Below are positions 14,884 to 22,351 of a stretch of DNA of 33,041 nucleotides, in pieces (the stretch's first letter is position 1; every line of letters begins with the position of its first letter). The position numbers and the translations under genes were made by a program. The notes beneath the pieces are model-generated. The model was not told where the DNA came from. It ran no database searches and saw only the letters and a list, made by a program, of their open reading frames with translations. Source of the DNA: Candidatus Bathyarchaeota archaeon (GTDB lineage: Archaea; Thermoproteota; Bathyarchaeia; 40CM-2-53-6; JALHTG01); NCBI GenBank assembly GCA_022865705.1, contig JALHTG010000030.1, positions 1 through 33,041 of the forward strand, read 5' to 3'.

Positions 14884-15974
14884 CCAAGGTAATCGTTCTC
14901 AAGAACAGGGCGCGCGCCACGAAATCCAATTCAGAATCAACCGTGCTAGCTGACTCGAGGCCATTAGTGAGTAGGCAGCGCGGGAGAACTACAACGAAGT
15001 GGGCTCATGTGAGAAGAAGAACAAGGCAGATCAGAGGAGAAAGAAGAAGCGACGAAGACTCGTTGTACTACATTCTCGAAAGAGACTTGGACAGGGAGGC
15101 ACTGCTTCCAGGTCACAATGGCTGGGCCTCACAGGTCAAGGTGGGAAAAGCAGGTCGAATCGACTATGTTGTCAGATACGGGGCCAGTCTGATCGGAATA
15201 GAAGTGAAGAAAGGATTTCCTGACTGGCGCCACTTCAAACAAATCTCCAACTACCGACAAGCGCTGAACGCAGTGTTCCTTGCATATCCATCGGATACGG
15301 CAGGAGAAGCAGTATTTTTGGGCATGAGAAACAGGGATCGAAGATTTCACGAAATCGGTGTCATCTCAATAGCCTTGTATCGAAGCCACGTCATCTGCCC
15401 TGCCGAAAGAAGCAACCGTCGCAGCGAGATTGTATGGATCGAAAATTTTGATGAGAAAGAGTACTGGCTTGGTGTACGAAAACGCAGGCTAAGAGGATTG
15501 GACATGGAGGGCCGCCTTGTGGCTACGTCCTTGACGACTGGGCGCCTTTGGTTATCAATGGACAAACATGGTGAACTTGGACACACCAAGAGATGTGAAC
15601 TCGACGAGAGCGTATGGCGAACTCTCAGCATTCTCTATGCCTTTTACAAGTCAATGGGCATCCACAAGTATCACAGAGAGGATGCACTCGAAAGTCGCTT
15701 TGACAAGATATATGGACGTTACAAGAAGTGGGATTGGGAAACTCCCCTGAAGATAGGCTGCATATATAGGCAGAACTATTCGTCTCGTCTCAGTGTGTAC
15801 ACTTTTTCCCGAGAAATCGATGTTCTCATGCCTCTGTTCGAGAAGAAGCTGAGAGAGGAAATAGGGTGGAGCAATTGGTCAAAGATCAACAGCCTCGTTA
15901 CGAAACTACGTCGAGAGAATCGCAAAAGTCAGAAAGACCAGACACATCACTTTCTAAGAGTACCATACAAGTAG
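14868..15974 (+). CDS. PD-(D/E)XK nuclease family protein
   Basis: 368 residues. The basic first ~60 residues are followed by a restriction-endonuclease-like core: GRIDYVVRYGASLIGIEVKK gives D99 and E112-V-K114, then HFKQISNYRQALNAVFLAYP gives the conserved Gln helix and strand, all in the right order and spacing. The C-terminal 200 residues look like a winged-helix or other DNA-reading module (LDESVWRTLSILYAFYKSMG). The first ORF half may start later than 14868: a GGCGCGCGCC tract falls in the N-terminal coding part, so the extreme N-terminus is uncertain. The product is likely a defence or repair nuclease. Confidence 0.7.
   Translation: MDKSVTKVIVLKNRARATKSNSESTVLADSRPLVSRQRGRTTTKWAHVRRRTRQIRGERRSDEDSLYYILERDLDREALLPGHNGWASQVKVGKAGRIDYVVRYGASLIGIEVKKGFPDWRHFKQISNYRQALNAVFLAYPSDTAGEAVFLGMRNRDRRFHEIGVISIALYRSHVICPAERSNRRSEIVWIENFDEKEYWLGVRKRRLRGLDMEGRLVATSLTTGRLWLSMDKHGELGHTKRCELDESVWRTLSILYAFYKSMGIHKYHREDALESRFDKIYGRYKKWDWETPLKIGCIYRQNYSSRLSVYTFSREIDVLMPLFEKKLREEIGWSNWSKINSLVTKLRRENRKSQKDQTHHFLRVPYK
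14909..14918. repeat. GC-alternating tract 1
   Basis: GGCGCGCGCC palindrome, the leftmost copy in the window, within the 5' part of the nuclease ORF and 26 bases after the end of the preceding gene. Confidence 0.6.
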
Positions 15975-15992
15975 AACGCGCTTCATGAAGGA

Positions 15993-16022
15993 GCGCGTTA
16001 GCGCGCTTCTTACGCGCGCGCC
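15993..16022. repeat. GC-alternating tract 2 (compound)
   Basis: GCGCGTTAGCGCGC followed by CTTCTTA and CGCGCGCGCC. This is a double copy filling the gap between the nuclease stop (15974) and the next gene (16034). The first half alone is nearly palindromic around TTA. Confidence 0.65.
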
Positions 16023-16033
16023 AAGGGGGAGAC

Positions 16034-16735
16034 TTGATCAAGGGTATGTGTAGAGCCTCTGGAACGAAAGAGTATGATCCCAAACATCAGATCACAGACT
16101 GTTCTGACAGATTCAGATTGGAAGATCTGAAAGAGAAAGGCATGTTGCAGTATTTCTATCATTCTCCTTCTTCAGAGCTACCCATACGAGACGTACTTGG
16201 TGAATACAAGATCAGGCGTAAGGGGCGCGTACGCTCTGTTGGAAAGAAAACCGAGCCACATATCGAGATCGGAGCAGAAAACTATCTAAATGACTGCTGT
16301 CAGCCAAACATCAAGCGCTTTCTTCGCAGCGATGCGAAATACCTGTTCCTGCTCGCTACTTGCAGGAAGAAGGAAATGAAAGACTATTTCGGAGATCAAT
16401 TCGTTGTGGGTTACATGATCAAAGAGGACTGGGGTTATCGTAAGGGGAAGAGAAAAGGCAGTGTGTTCGTGAAAGGGAAAACCAGGCTGTATGAATTCAG
16501 AGATTCTATGCCATCAAAGAAACTCTTCGGGAAGAACCTAGGTAGAAATGGAATAATCCAGAATCTATGGACAGGCAACACAAAGACAAGAAAGATACTG
16601 GGTCATTTCTCCAAGAAGCGAAGCATATCCCCTAGAAGGTACTTGCAGGAAATCAATCGCCTAGATCGGGAAGGTGCAACCTGCTACTTGGACAGAGGAT
16701 GCGAGTACAGCAAATCCTGTCTGAGGTTCAGCTAA
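16034..16735 (+). CDS. unknown basic protein, perhaps PUA/EVE-like
   Basis: 233 residues from a TTG with GGGGGAGA upstream. The centre reads YLFLLATCRKKEMKDYFGDQ then FVVGYMIKEDWGY, which resembles the 'V-x-F-x-x-x...VGY-x-x-x-x' strands of EVE/PUA/ASCH modules that read modified nucleic acid; this is a weak match. The C-terminus is Arg/Lys-rich and has Cys pairs (CYLDRGCEYSKSC) that might bind metal. Flanked on both sides by GC-alternating tracts, like a single-gene cassette. Confidence 0.4.
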   Translation: MIKGMCRASGTKEYDPKHQITDCSDRFRLEDLKEKGMLQYFYHSPSSELPIRDVLGEYKIRRKGRVRSVGKKTEPHIEIGAENYLNDCCQPNIKRFLRSDAKYLFLLATCRKKEMKDYFGDQFVVGYMIKEDWGYRKGKRKGSVFVKGKTRLYEFRDSMPSKKLFGKNLGRNGIIQNLWTGNTKTRKILGHFSKKRSISPRRYLQEINRLDREGATCYLDRGCEYSKSCLRFS

Positions 16736-16744
16736 CCGATTAGC

Positions 16745-16753
16745 GGCGCGCGC
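16745..16753. repeat. GC-alternating tract 3
   Basis: TTAGCGGCGCGCGC begins five bases after the stop of the preceding gene. That stop lies in GCTAACCGATTAGC, itself an inverted repeat (GCTAA...TTAGC). A protein-like remnant starts directly after the tract. Confidence 0.65.
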
Positions 16754-16843
16754 AACCATTCCAGATGGTTCAAATACGAGCTGGCTTCAATCTGCCCCGA
16801 CTTCAAGGAAAAAGAGGGCATGCTGAAGCGGTTTATTGCCTAG
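16754..16843 (+). pseudogene. 3' remnant of an unknown gene
   Basis: 29 codons ending in TAG: NHSRWFKYELASICPDFKEK then EGMLKRFIA. The text looks like the tail of a real protein but has no start codon and begins exactly where the GC tract ends, as if the rest was removed by recombination there. Source gene not identified. Confidence 0.35.
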
Positions 16844-16854
16844 GAAGCAGACCC

Positions 16855-16871
16855 CTAAATCGTGCGTTATC
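16855..16871 (-). repeat. degenerate copy of the CTAACCCGTGCGTT repeat
   Basis: CTAAATCGTGCGTTATC differs from the 28532 copy only at two positions in the first 17 bases. It lies 24 bases beyond the stop of the HEPN gene, on that gene's 3' side. Confidence 0.5.
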
Positions 16872-16894
16872 ACAGGTCGAGTTCTCACAAGACA

Positions 16895-17665
16895 TCACTT
16901 CGTGGTCTCGTATGTGGCCCTAGTGTGATACCTTGTTGTGACATAGATTTGCAGTCGTTTCATCACACGATACATCCGTTTGTACGCCTCAAAGGCCAGA
17001 GCAGGAATCACAGAGAATTGAAGATCATGCCAAACTACTTCAGCTCCGACACGATCCTCAGTCTGCAAAGCTTGGCCGAACGTAATAGTCCTGTTTCTGC
17101 AGGTGACCGTACCCGCTTCAACCCTAATCTTGTCTTGAGGTTCTAGACAACTAATCAAAGCTCGAGCATCTCTAACCATACTCTCGATTTCAAATCGAAG
17201 TTGATCCTGAGATCTTGCCACTCCAGTAGTGACGTGGAAAGAGTGCGCTGCAACCTTGTTCCTTGTCTTTCTCAACCAGTCAGCATCTTCAGCGACTGCC
17301 TGTAGCAGTGGTCTCTTCCTGATTTCATCTATCACGTCCCTAAAACGCAACCTGTGCAACTGGCCCAATGCTCGCACATCACGATCCCTCTCGGCTAACA
17401 ATGCCTCGATGAAGATATGATGGACAGCAGTAGCACAGAAGAAGATGCAACTCCGATAAAGCCCATTAACATATGCTTCAACAGCTTCTGTGACGAAAGA
17501 ATCGATGCTGTCAGCTGGCTCTGGCATGAGTCCAGTATAGACCTCAACCGTGCTAATAGAATCAAGTGCAGGAAGACGACCAAGCCTAGATTTCCTTTCA
17601 CTTGTCTCTAACTCTGAGAATACCTTGAGGATGCCTCGCAATCTTTCCTCTGTGAGTCCATCCAT
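16895..17665 (-). CDS. HEPN-domain protein (DUF4145-like)
   Basis: 256 residues. A helical HEPN-type domain spans about 55-175: FVTEAVEAYVNGLYRSCIFF with a long second helix, then DWLRKTRNKVAAHSFHV, which carries the R-N-x(4)-H signature (R135...H141), the catalytic or nucleotide-binding site of HEPN RNases. The last ~70 residues are strand-rich (VEAGTVTCRNRTITFGQALQ) and could sense a ligand. HEPN proteins often work as toxins with an MNT-type partner; a large nucleotidyltransferase lies at 19335-20816. Both sides of the gene carry copies of the CTAACCCGTGCGTT repeat. Confidence 0.65.
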   Translation of the reverse strand: MDGLTEERLRGILKVFSELETSERKSRLGRLPALDSISTVEVYTGLMPEPADSIDSFVTEAVEAYVNGLYRSCIFFCATAVHHIFIEALLAERDRDVRALGQLHRLRFRDVIDEIRKRPLLQAVAEDADWLRKTRNKVAAHSFHVTTGVARSQDQLRFEIESMVRDARALISCLEPQDKIRVEAGTVTCRNRTITFGQALQTEDRVGAEVVWHDLQFSVIPALAFEAYKRMYRVMKRLQIYVTTRYHTRATYETTK

Positions 17666-17732
17666 AGAACATCATTAGGAGCATACGCGTCCCAGAGCAT
17701 TAACTTAGAGATGCCCGAATACTGGAAATCGC

Positions 17733-17752
17733 TTTCTAACCCGTGCGTTGTC
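17733..17752 (-). repeat. 20-base copy of the CTAACCCGTGCGTT repeat
   Basis: TTTCTAACCCGTGCGTTGTC is identical over 20 bases to 24881-24900. After that the sequences diverge. It lies 68 bases before the start of the HEPN gene, so with 16855-16871 it brackets that gene in the same orientation. Confidence 0.65.
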
Positions 17753-17829
17753 TTCTGTTAAGTGCGCAGTATTTCGTCTGAATCAACTGGGGTCAGAATT
17801 TGAGGCTACACTTGTAACAGCTTCCTCTA

Positions 17830-17837
17830 GCGCGCGC
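17830..17837. repeat. GC-alternating tract 4
   Basis: CTAGCGCGCGCATAT; it marks the left edge of the decayed stretch between the HEPN gene and the zinc-ribbon gene. Confidence 0.6.
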
Positions 17838-18093
17838 ATATCAGTATTACCTACAGACAGGAAAGGGAATTGGTGGCTGCCAAGATGAGGCCGGTGTCAT
17901 AGATCTCTGGGCGAAATCTTGGGGAATCTCGACCAACTTCGTCTGGAGAATAAGCAAGGATCCCAATTGGCCAGATACTCAGCGGCCGAGAGAGAGCGGA
18001 TAAGGAAAGCAATGCAAAAGTTTGCAATGAAATAAGCCTCTTAGGTGAGACGGCAGCGGTCGGCAAATATGAACTACTAGAATTCAAATCTTA

Positions 18094-18101
18094 GCGCGCG
18101 C
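18094..18101. repeat. GC-alternating tract 5
   Basis: CTTAGCGCGCGCGGTC; the TTAG includes the TAG stop of the decayed reading frame to its left. The promoter of the zinc-ribbon gene follows 22 bases later. Confidence 0.6.
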
Positions 18102-18122
18102 GGTCTGCATTGGTTGGAATAG

Positions 18123-18130
18123 TTATAAGA
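18123..18130 (+). promoter_or_regulatory. TATA box of the zinc-ribbon HEPN-like gene
   Basis: TTATAAGA predicts a transcript start near 18152, about 14 bases before the TTG start at 18166, the same short-leader layout as for the integrase gene. Confidence 0.5.
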
Positions 18131-18165
18131 ATAAGGCATTGAAGTCAATCTAGAGTGTTCTGCAG

Positions 18166-19011
18166 TTGTGGAATTGCAGCTCATGTGGGCACAGCAATCC
18201 TGACAACACGGCTACGTTCTGCGGTCGATGTGGAACCATAAGAGTCTCCGTGAGAACGAATAATCTAGGACCGGCCATTAGTGGGGGAACCACTGTCTAT
18301 GCAATGTCTGCGTTTGCATCAGCCAATACAAGTGGCAGCTTCTCATCATGGCTCTACAATGAACTCAAATTGCGGAAAGTTCCTGACAAGGAAATCGTCC
18401 CGCTTCGACAAGACGTTCTAGAATTTGCGGAACAACAGTCCTTGGTCTGGCAAATCATCGATGACAAAGTGCAACAAGGCGAGACAGCGATCCTATCTTA
18501 CGCCAAGGAGAAGAAGAGGCGCGCTAGGGCGTCTGACATAGTCAGCAGCATGGCTCAAGCCAACCAGCTGTTTCAAGACAGACGAAAAGCCCAGTTGTTT
18601 AGACTTGACAAAGCAGACATTCTTGAGAGGTTACACAATCCTTGCAGAAGCGCGGACGACTTTGCTGGTAAGATAGCTAGTCTGGCATCCCTCTTTGAAG
18701 TTCCTCTTGGTCCTTTGCACAGTTTGGTTCGGGATGCTCAAGAAGATTGGAAGGCAATCAAACTGGTAGAGGAAGTGTTGAAGAGTGAAGGGGTAAAATT
18801 CGACTCAGACATGATCAAGACATGGCGGAATATCATCGCCCTAAGAAATGCAGCACCACTGCACGCACATGACGCACAGATTCCGTCGTTAGAGTTCTTC
18901 GGGGCTTCATTTCCCGTCGACTACCAAAGACTCTGGGACAGCATCCTTGATAAATTCCTTTACAGCCTTACAAAGTTCATTGAGGTACTGGTTGAGTTAA
19001 GGAAAAGTTAG
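18166..19011 (+). CDS. zinc ribbon plus HEPN-like protein
   Basis: 281 residues from a TTG. The N-terminus is a zinc ribbon: C4-x2-C7 and C19-x2-C22 (MWNCSSCGHSNPDNTATFCG). A Gly/Ser/Ala-rich linker (about 30-60) leads to an all-helical body of ~220 residues. In it, TWRNIIALRNAAPLHAHD carries R227-N-x(4)-H233, the R-x(4-6)-H signature of HEPN domains, followed by a long last helix as in other HEPN proteins. The layout resembles a nucleic-acid-binding ribbon tethered to an RNase toxin domain. GC tracts lie on both sides (18094 and 19035). It is convergent with the nucleotidyltransferase gene. Confidence 0.55.
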   Translation: MWNCSSCGHSNPDNTATFCGRCGTIRVSVRTNNLGPAISGGTTVYAMSAFASANTSGSFSSWLYNELKLRKVPDKEIVPLRQDVLEFAEQQSLVWQIIDDKVQQGETAILSYAKEKKRRARASDIVSSMAQANQLFQDRRKAQLFRLDKADILERLHNPCRSADDFAGKIASLASLFEVPLGPLHSLVRDAQEDWKAIKLVEEVLKSEGVKFDSDMIKTWRNIIALRNAAPLHAHDAQIPSLEFFGASFPVDYQRLWDSILDKFLYSLTKFIEVLVELRKS

Positions 19012-19034
19012 CGACCGTTATTCGTCAGTCTTTG

Positions 19035-19042
19035 GCGCGCGC
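19035..19042. repeat. GC-alternating tract 6
   Basis: TTTGGCGCGCGCTAAAG, 24 bases after the stop of the zinc-ribbon gene; reversed relative to tracts 3-5. Confidence 0.6.
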
Positions 19043-19210
19043 TAAAGAGACTCAAAACACAGCTTCTTTAGTCAGAACTAGTGCGCATCGAAAAATAAAC
19101 CACCAAAATTCAGCGCTTAGACCATGTTGACCTACGCGCCCGGGCGACCACACGTGATAAGTTATCGTCCTCCTGCCGTTGCAAGGAACATCCAATGCAG
19201 AAGATCATTA

Positions 19211-19218
19211 GCGCGCGC
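19211..19218. repeat. GC-alternating tract 7
   Basis: CATTAGCGCGCGCGAG, 117 bases beyond the 3' end of the nucleotidyltransferase gene; same orientation as tracts 3-5. Confidence 0.6.
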
Positions 19219-19334
19219 GAGTGCCTATCACGGAGTTGATTAGAAGACTCATTTGCTCAATTGTGAGGGGCTTTCGTGGTGACGGCTAGATTCCTTAGTG
19301 TCAAGAACAGGTCGTCTGTCTCCTTTTGCTCATC

Positions 19335-20816
19335 TCACTGAGTGTCTGTTCTCAAAGGTGAGATGGCAGCTAATACTCTCTCCTTAATGTTCTTCCAGTC
19401 GTCTCTTACGTCGAGATCGATGTCTTTACTTACCATGACCTCATCGCGATCCCATTCGGTGTCGATTTCCCAGCCTTGTCCAATAAGGTGCGATCGATTC
19501 AGTCTGCGGATTTCCATTCTCGGAAAGTAATACATCATCAACAATGATCCCTTCGTCGCAACAGTGTCTATGCAACTCGCCCGTCGGCTTTTCACCGGTA
19601 TCTTGCCCCCGTCACGATGAAGTTTGAACCTGATGTCCCATCGTCGTCGCAAAGGAAGGAGCCTACGTATCTTAGACTCGATTCTTTTCGCTTCTTTGCG
19701 CAGCGTCTCCTGTGCCTGCAACAGTCGACGCTTCTTCTTGGAAGACGCACCGATGACTAGTCTACTTCCTCCTCTCTGATAGATCACATAGTCGTTTTCG
19801 GGGAGTCCAATTCTCTTCATAAAGTGGCGGGTTTCGGTTTCTGTTAGTTTGCCTCTTGGGATGTGACTCAAGAGGGTTTCGATCAACAATGGTACGGATC
19901 TGTTTTCTGTGTGGGTGATCACCAAGCAAAGGGTGTTGAGAAATAGGTCAACCTTCTTCGCAAGCCGCAGAAGCTCTCTCATTGAATAGCACTTCTCACG
20001 TAAGACCTGGATGCGGTCATCTGGCGACAATGTCCGTCTGTTGAAGGAAATCAGATTTCCAAGTTTCAGCTTGAACTTCTTTCTTGTGGTCTGAGGTATC
20101 TTCTCTTTCATCTGTTCAAGCTCGGCTTTTGCTTGTTGAAGCTGATCGTTGAGGTTTACAAATTCCGGTTCCAGGAATTCTCTATCTTCTTTCTCTGTTC
20201 TTGTGTCGAAGTTCGCGGAGATTCTCTCTAGCGGAGTGGCTCTATCCCAGACTTTTCGGTAACTCTTCACATAACCCAGGTGCCCCCCTTTGCGAAAGCC
20301 TAGTATTGATTGAAACTTGACGCTCAATCCTCTTTGAGGTAACCGATGAGCAATCAATATGCTCAGGATCTTTTCAATGGCTGGGATGAAAGGATAGCGG
20401 GTGTATTCAGCCCACGAGAAGCAACTAACCCACTCTAGATTCAATCCTGTCTTCTCAGCGACTTGGATAATGTCAGGTTCTCGCAGCGCATCTTTCAAAG
20501 AGGAGTTCACCCGTGAGTGTCGTAATAGTGAATCATGAATCTGTTTTCGCCATTTTCTAGCGACTTTTTCCATTTCCTTTGCAGTGTCCGGGTAGTTACC
20601 GAAGATGAACTCAAAGTGGGACCATCGCTTTTGTTGCGTTTCATCCATTCTGTAGAGAAGAACTATGTCCAAGTCGTGGACTTCCTCTTGACCTCTTGGA
20701 ACACTCCCGAAAGTCCAAGCTTCATCAATTGTGACTGGCAGACGTGAATCATTATTCAAGACATTCTCGATTAGTCTTGGAACAAGGGCGATGAGGTCTT
20801 CACGCCTTCTCCTCAC
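19335..20816 (-). CDS. large MNT-like nucleotidyltransferase
   Basis: 493 residues. The N-terminal domain is a Pol-beta-type nucleotidyltransferase: TFGSVPRGQEEVHDLDIVLL gives G37-S38 and D48-x-D50, the motif that holds metals and the NTP. The third acidic residue cannot be placed with confidence. Beyond about residue 200 there is a coiled coil (LNDQLQQAKAELEQMKEKIP) and a long basic C-terminal part (SSKKKRRLLQAQETLRKEAK...). It is much longer than the ~100-residue MNT antitoxins and also longer than most CBASS cyclases. It may add nucleotides to tRNA or proteins, or make a signal. Two HEPN-like genes lie on its downstream side and one on its upstream side, and HEPN/MNT pairing is common. Confidence 0.7.
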   Translation of the reverse strand: MRRRREDLIALVPRLIENVLNNDSRLPVTIDEAWTFGSVPRGQEEVHDLDIVLLYRMDETQQKRWSHFEFIFGNYPDTAKEMEKVARKWRKQIHDSLLRHSRVNSSLKDALREPDIIQVAEKTGLNLEWVSCFSWAEYTRYPFIPAIEKILSILIAHRLPQRGLSVKFQSILGFRKGGHLGYVKSYRKVWDRATPLERISANFDTRTEKEDREFLEPEFVNLNDQLQQAKAELEQMKEKIPQTTRKKFKLKLGNLISFNRRTLSPDDRIQVLREKCYSMRELLRLAKKVDLFLNTLCLVITHTENRSVPLLIETLLSHIPRGKLTETETRHFMKRIGLPENDYVIYQRGGSRLVIGASSKKKRRLLQAQETLRKEAKRIESKIRRLLPLRRRWDIRFKLHRDGGKIPVKSRRASCIDTVATKGSLLMMYYFPRMEIRRLNRSHLIGQGWEIDTEWDRDEVMVSKDIDLDVRDDWKNIKERVLAAISPLRTDTQ

Positions 20817-20912
20817 CTATGATCCCCCTTTTTGCCACACCTAATTCGTGAACCGCAGAATATGAACTTCAGTCCCGCGAACGCGCTGACAGAAACCAGA
20901 TGTACAAACTCA

Positions 20913-20920
20913 GCGCGCGC
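20913..20920. repeat. GC-alternating tract 8
   Basis: CTCAGCGCGCGCTATCAATTAA, 18 bases before the tRNA-like repeat at 20938; reversed orientation. Confidence 0.6.
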
Positions 20921-20937
20921 TATCAATTAATATCTGG

Positions 20938-20954
20938 ATGGTGCGGCCGCCGGG
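20938..20954 (-). repeat. tRNA 3'-end-like direct repeat, left copy (possible att)
   Basis: ATGGTGCGGCCGCCGGG. On the - strand it reads CCCGGCGGCCGCACCA, which has the form of a tRNA 3' end (end of the T stem, seven-base acceptor strand CGGCCGC, discriminator A and CCA). An identical 17 bases recur at 22484. The T loop is not preserved here. Confidence 0.5.
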
Positions 20955-21279
20955 CCTCACAAATCTAGAGCCGTGTGAAGAGCGAATTTTCCAGATTCGG
21001 CAAATTGTAGATTCAGAGGATCGGGAGAACGAAGAGATGCGCTTGTCAGGCCTGGCGCTGAAGAATCATACAGAGAAAGAGCTCCTAATCAGTCGAAACT
21101 TCCGGAAGCCACAGTAGTAACCACTAGAGTGGTGGACCTGGTTTGCGCTAGACGATACATACAGATCAGCGCTGCCCCATAGTCTTTGGAGGTCTTAGAT
21201 GAGTCCGTTCTCGCTGACAGAACGGAATGATCTTTTCGGTATATGCTCTTAGCCGCTTGTTCAAGACGAAGCCCCAGAA

Positions 21280-21287
21280 GCGCGCGC
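21280..21287. repeat. GC-alternating tract 9
   Basis: GAAGCGCGCGCTAACG; the TAA is an in-frame stop and the truncated integrase frame opens directly after it. Confidence 0.65.
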
Positions 21288-21290
21288 TAA

Positions 21291-21695
21291 CGAGGTGACA
21301 ACGGAGGCTACGACCTACGTGTCCATTCGCTACGAAAGTTCTTCAAGACACCGCTCATGGCTCTAGGTGTCAACTCAGACTACGTCGACTACATGATGGG
21401 CCACACAGTCGATACGTATCACGATATTCAATCCAAAGGAGTAGAGTTCCTGAGGAACGCATACGCAACAGCGGGCCTCTCGATTGCACCTAAGGCGAAG
21501 GGTTGGGAGCTTGATGCTCTCAAGGCATTTGCCCGTGGCCTGGGGCTTGAGCCTGAGAAGGTTCTCACCGAAGGTGCGTTCGCTGAACCTCATCGCGCCT
21601 ACGCTACTTCCGAGGAACGAGAACAGGCTCAAACGAGAACGCTTAGCATGGCTATCAAGGAGCTAATCAAGAGGGATCTGCGAGAAGAACGATAG
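21291..21695 (+). pseudogene. C-terminal fragment of a tyrosine recombinase
   Basis: 134 codons, no N-terminal part. GYDLRVHSLRKFFKTPLMAL gives H-x-x-R; YVDYMMGHTVDTYHDIQSKG gives GH and the Tyr nucleophile, the usual archaeal integrase order; then comes the accessory C-terminal region (LEPEKVLTEGAFAEPHRAYA). The core-binding domain and the first catalytic Arg are missing, so it cannot recombine DNA by itself. It differs in sequence from the intact integrase at 5344 and so is the relic of another element. An internal ATG (21357) could give a short protein. The frame begins at a GC tract. Confidence 0.8.
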
Positions 21696-21748
21696 CTATT
21701 GAGTGAGGAGGACTCATTCAAATGAGGCGAAATATCTTCCGACGCATA

Positions 21749-22351
21749 TTATCGGATTGTGAAGTACGTCTTGAACGCCTGTTTTTCAGTCTCAATCAGA
21801 TCTTTGGATAAGACGTCGAGAAACACGAATTTCTCCAGTAAGGCCAGGCAACTGACAGATTGGTCTATGCTGTGAGTAGTAATGAAGGTGCCTGTCTCAG
21901 GCCACACTATTCTCAGCTTCTTAATGTACTTCTTCTCCAGTTCGGCAAGTTGTGGATCATACCTTCCGAAGTTGTGGACAAGTGTGTGGCGGATCAATAC
22001 TGTAAGAATCAGCCAATCTGCTTCCAGATCATTCAGAACTGGACTCTTTCGGATATGGTCAAGTAACCTGCCGCGTTTCGTCGGTCTCCCAACACACTTC
22101 AGTGAGAATTCCAGAAGCGCGACGATAAGAATGTGGACTGACATCAGCTGAAAGAAGTACTCGTCTGGCAGGGGGTGACTCATTATCGGGGTCTCTGTCA
22201 TCAATTTGTCAGCCCATCTATACAATCTCTCAAGCTCTGAGATTATCACCTCGTAGTTGCCATTGAGAGTTTCCAATCGGCGCTTTGCAAGGTGAATCTG
22301 CTGGGCAATATCTACAGCAACATCTTTTCCGAAGTATTTGATGGTTGACAA
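21749..22351 (-). CDS. HEPN-like helical protein
   Basis: 200 residues, all-helical. DWLILTVLIRHTLVHNFGRY carries R121-x(4)-H126, the HEPN RNase signature with the typical hydrophobic helix before it. The long helices at 20-55 (HLAKRRLETLNGNYEVIISE) and 65-90 fit a HEPN bundle. No nucleotidyltransferase lies directly beside it. It lies inside the pair of tRNA-end-like repeats together with the broken integrase, so it may be the cargo of that small element. Confidence 0.5.
   Translation of the reverse strand: MSTIKYFGKDVAVDIAQQIHLAKRRLETLNGNYEVIISELERLYRWADKLMTETPIMSHPLPDEYFFQLMSVHILIVALLEFSLKCVGRPTKRGRLLDHIRKSPVLNDLEADWLILTVLIRHTLVHNFGRYDPQLAELEKKYIKKLRIVWPETGTFITTHSIDQSVSCLALLEKFVFLDVLSKDLIETEKQAFKTYFTIR

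Larger units (their letters stand above)
17753..18165. other. gene-poor stretch with two GC tracts and ORF debris
   Basis: No intact gene seen. Between the tracts at 17830 and 18094 the + strand holds open pieces that read like protein (for example ARIPIGQILSGRERADKESN, then LLGETAAVGKYELLEFKS ending in TAG just before the second tract) but are broken by stops, so this is probably a decayed gene. A 78-codon ORF on the - strand (17851-18087) is low-complexity and is probably not real. Confidence 0.4.
19012..19334. other. intergenic stretch with two GC tracts
   Basis: No gene seen on either strand. It holds the tracts at 19035-19042 and 19211-19218, in opposite orientation to each other as judged by the flanking TAA/TTA, between two convergent genes. 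Confidence 0.4.
20817..21290. other. junction-rich intergenic stretch
   Basis: Nothing coding is convincing. It contains GC tracts at 20913 and 21280 and the tRNA 3'-end-like repeat at 20938, and ends where the truncated integrase begins. Confidence 0.4.

Noticed and set aside
17851-18087. A 78-codon ORF on the - strand.
   Set aside because: Ser/Leu-rich with no family features; the opposite strand carries better, though broken, protein-like text.
20941-20954. CCGCCGGGCC here is shared with the tRNA-Arg 3' end, so it could be the far attachment site of the element at 5158.
   Set aside because: Only 10 GC-rich bases match, the T-arm part is absent, and the copy at 22484 clearly belongs with this one and not with tRNA-Arg.
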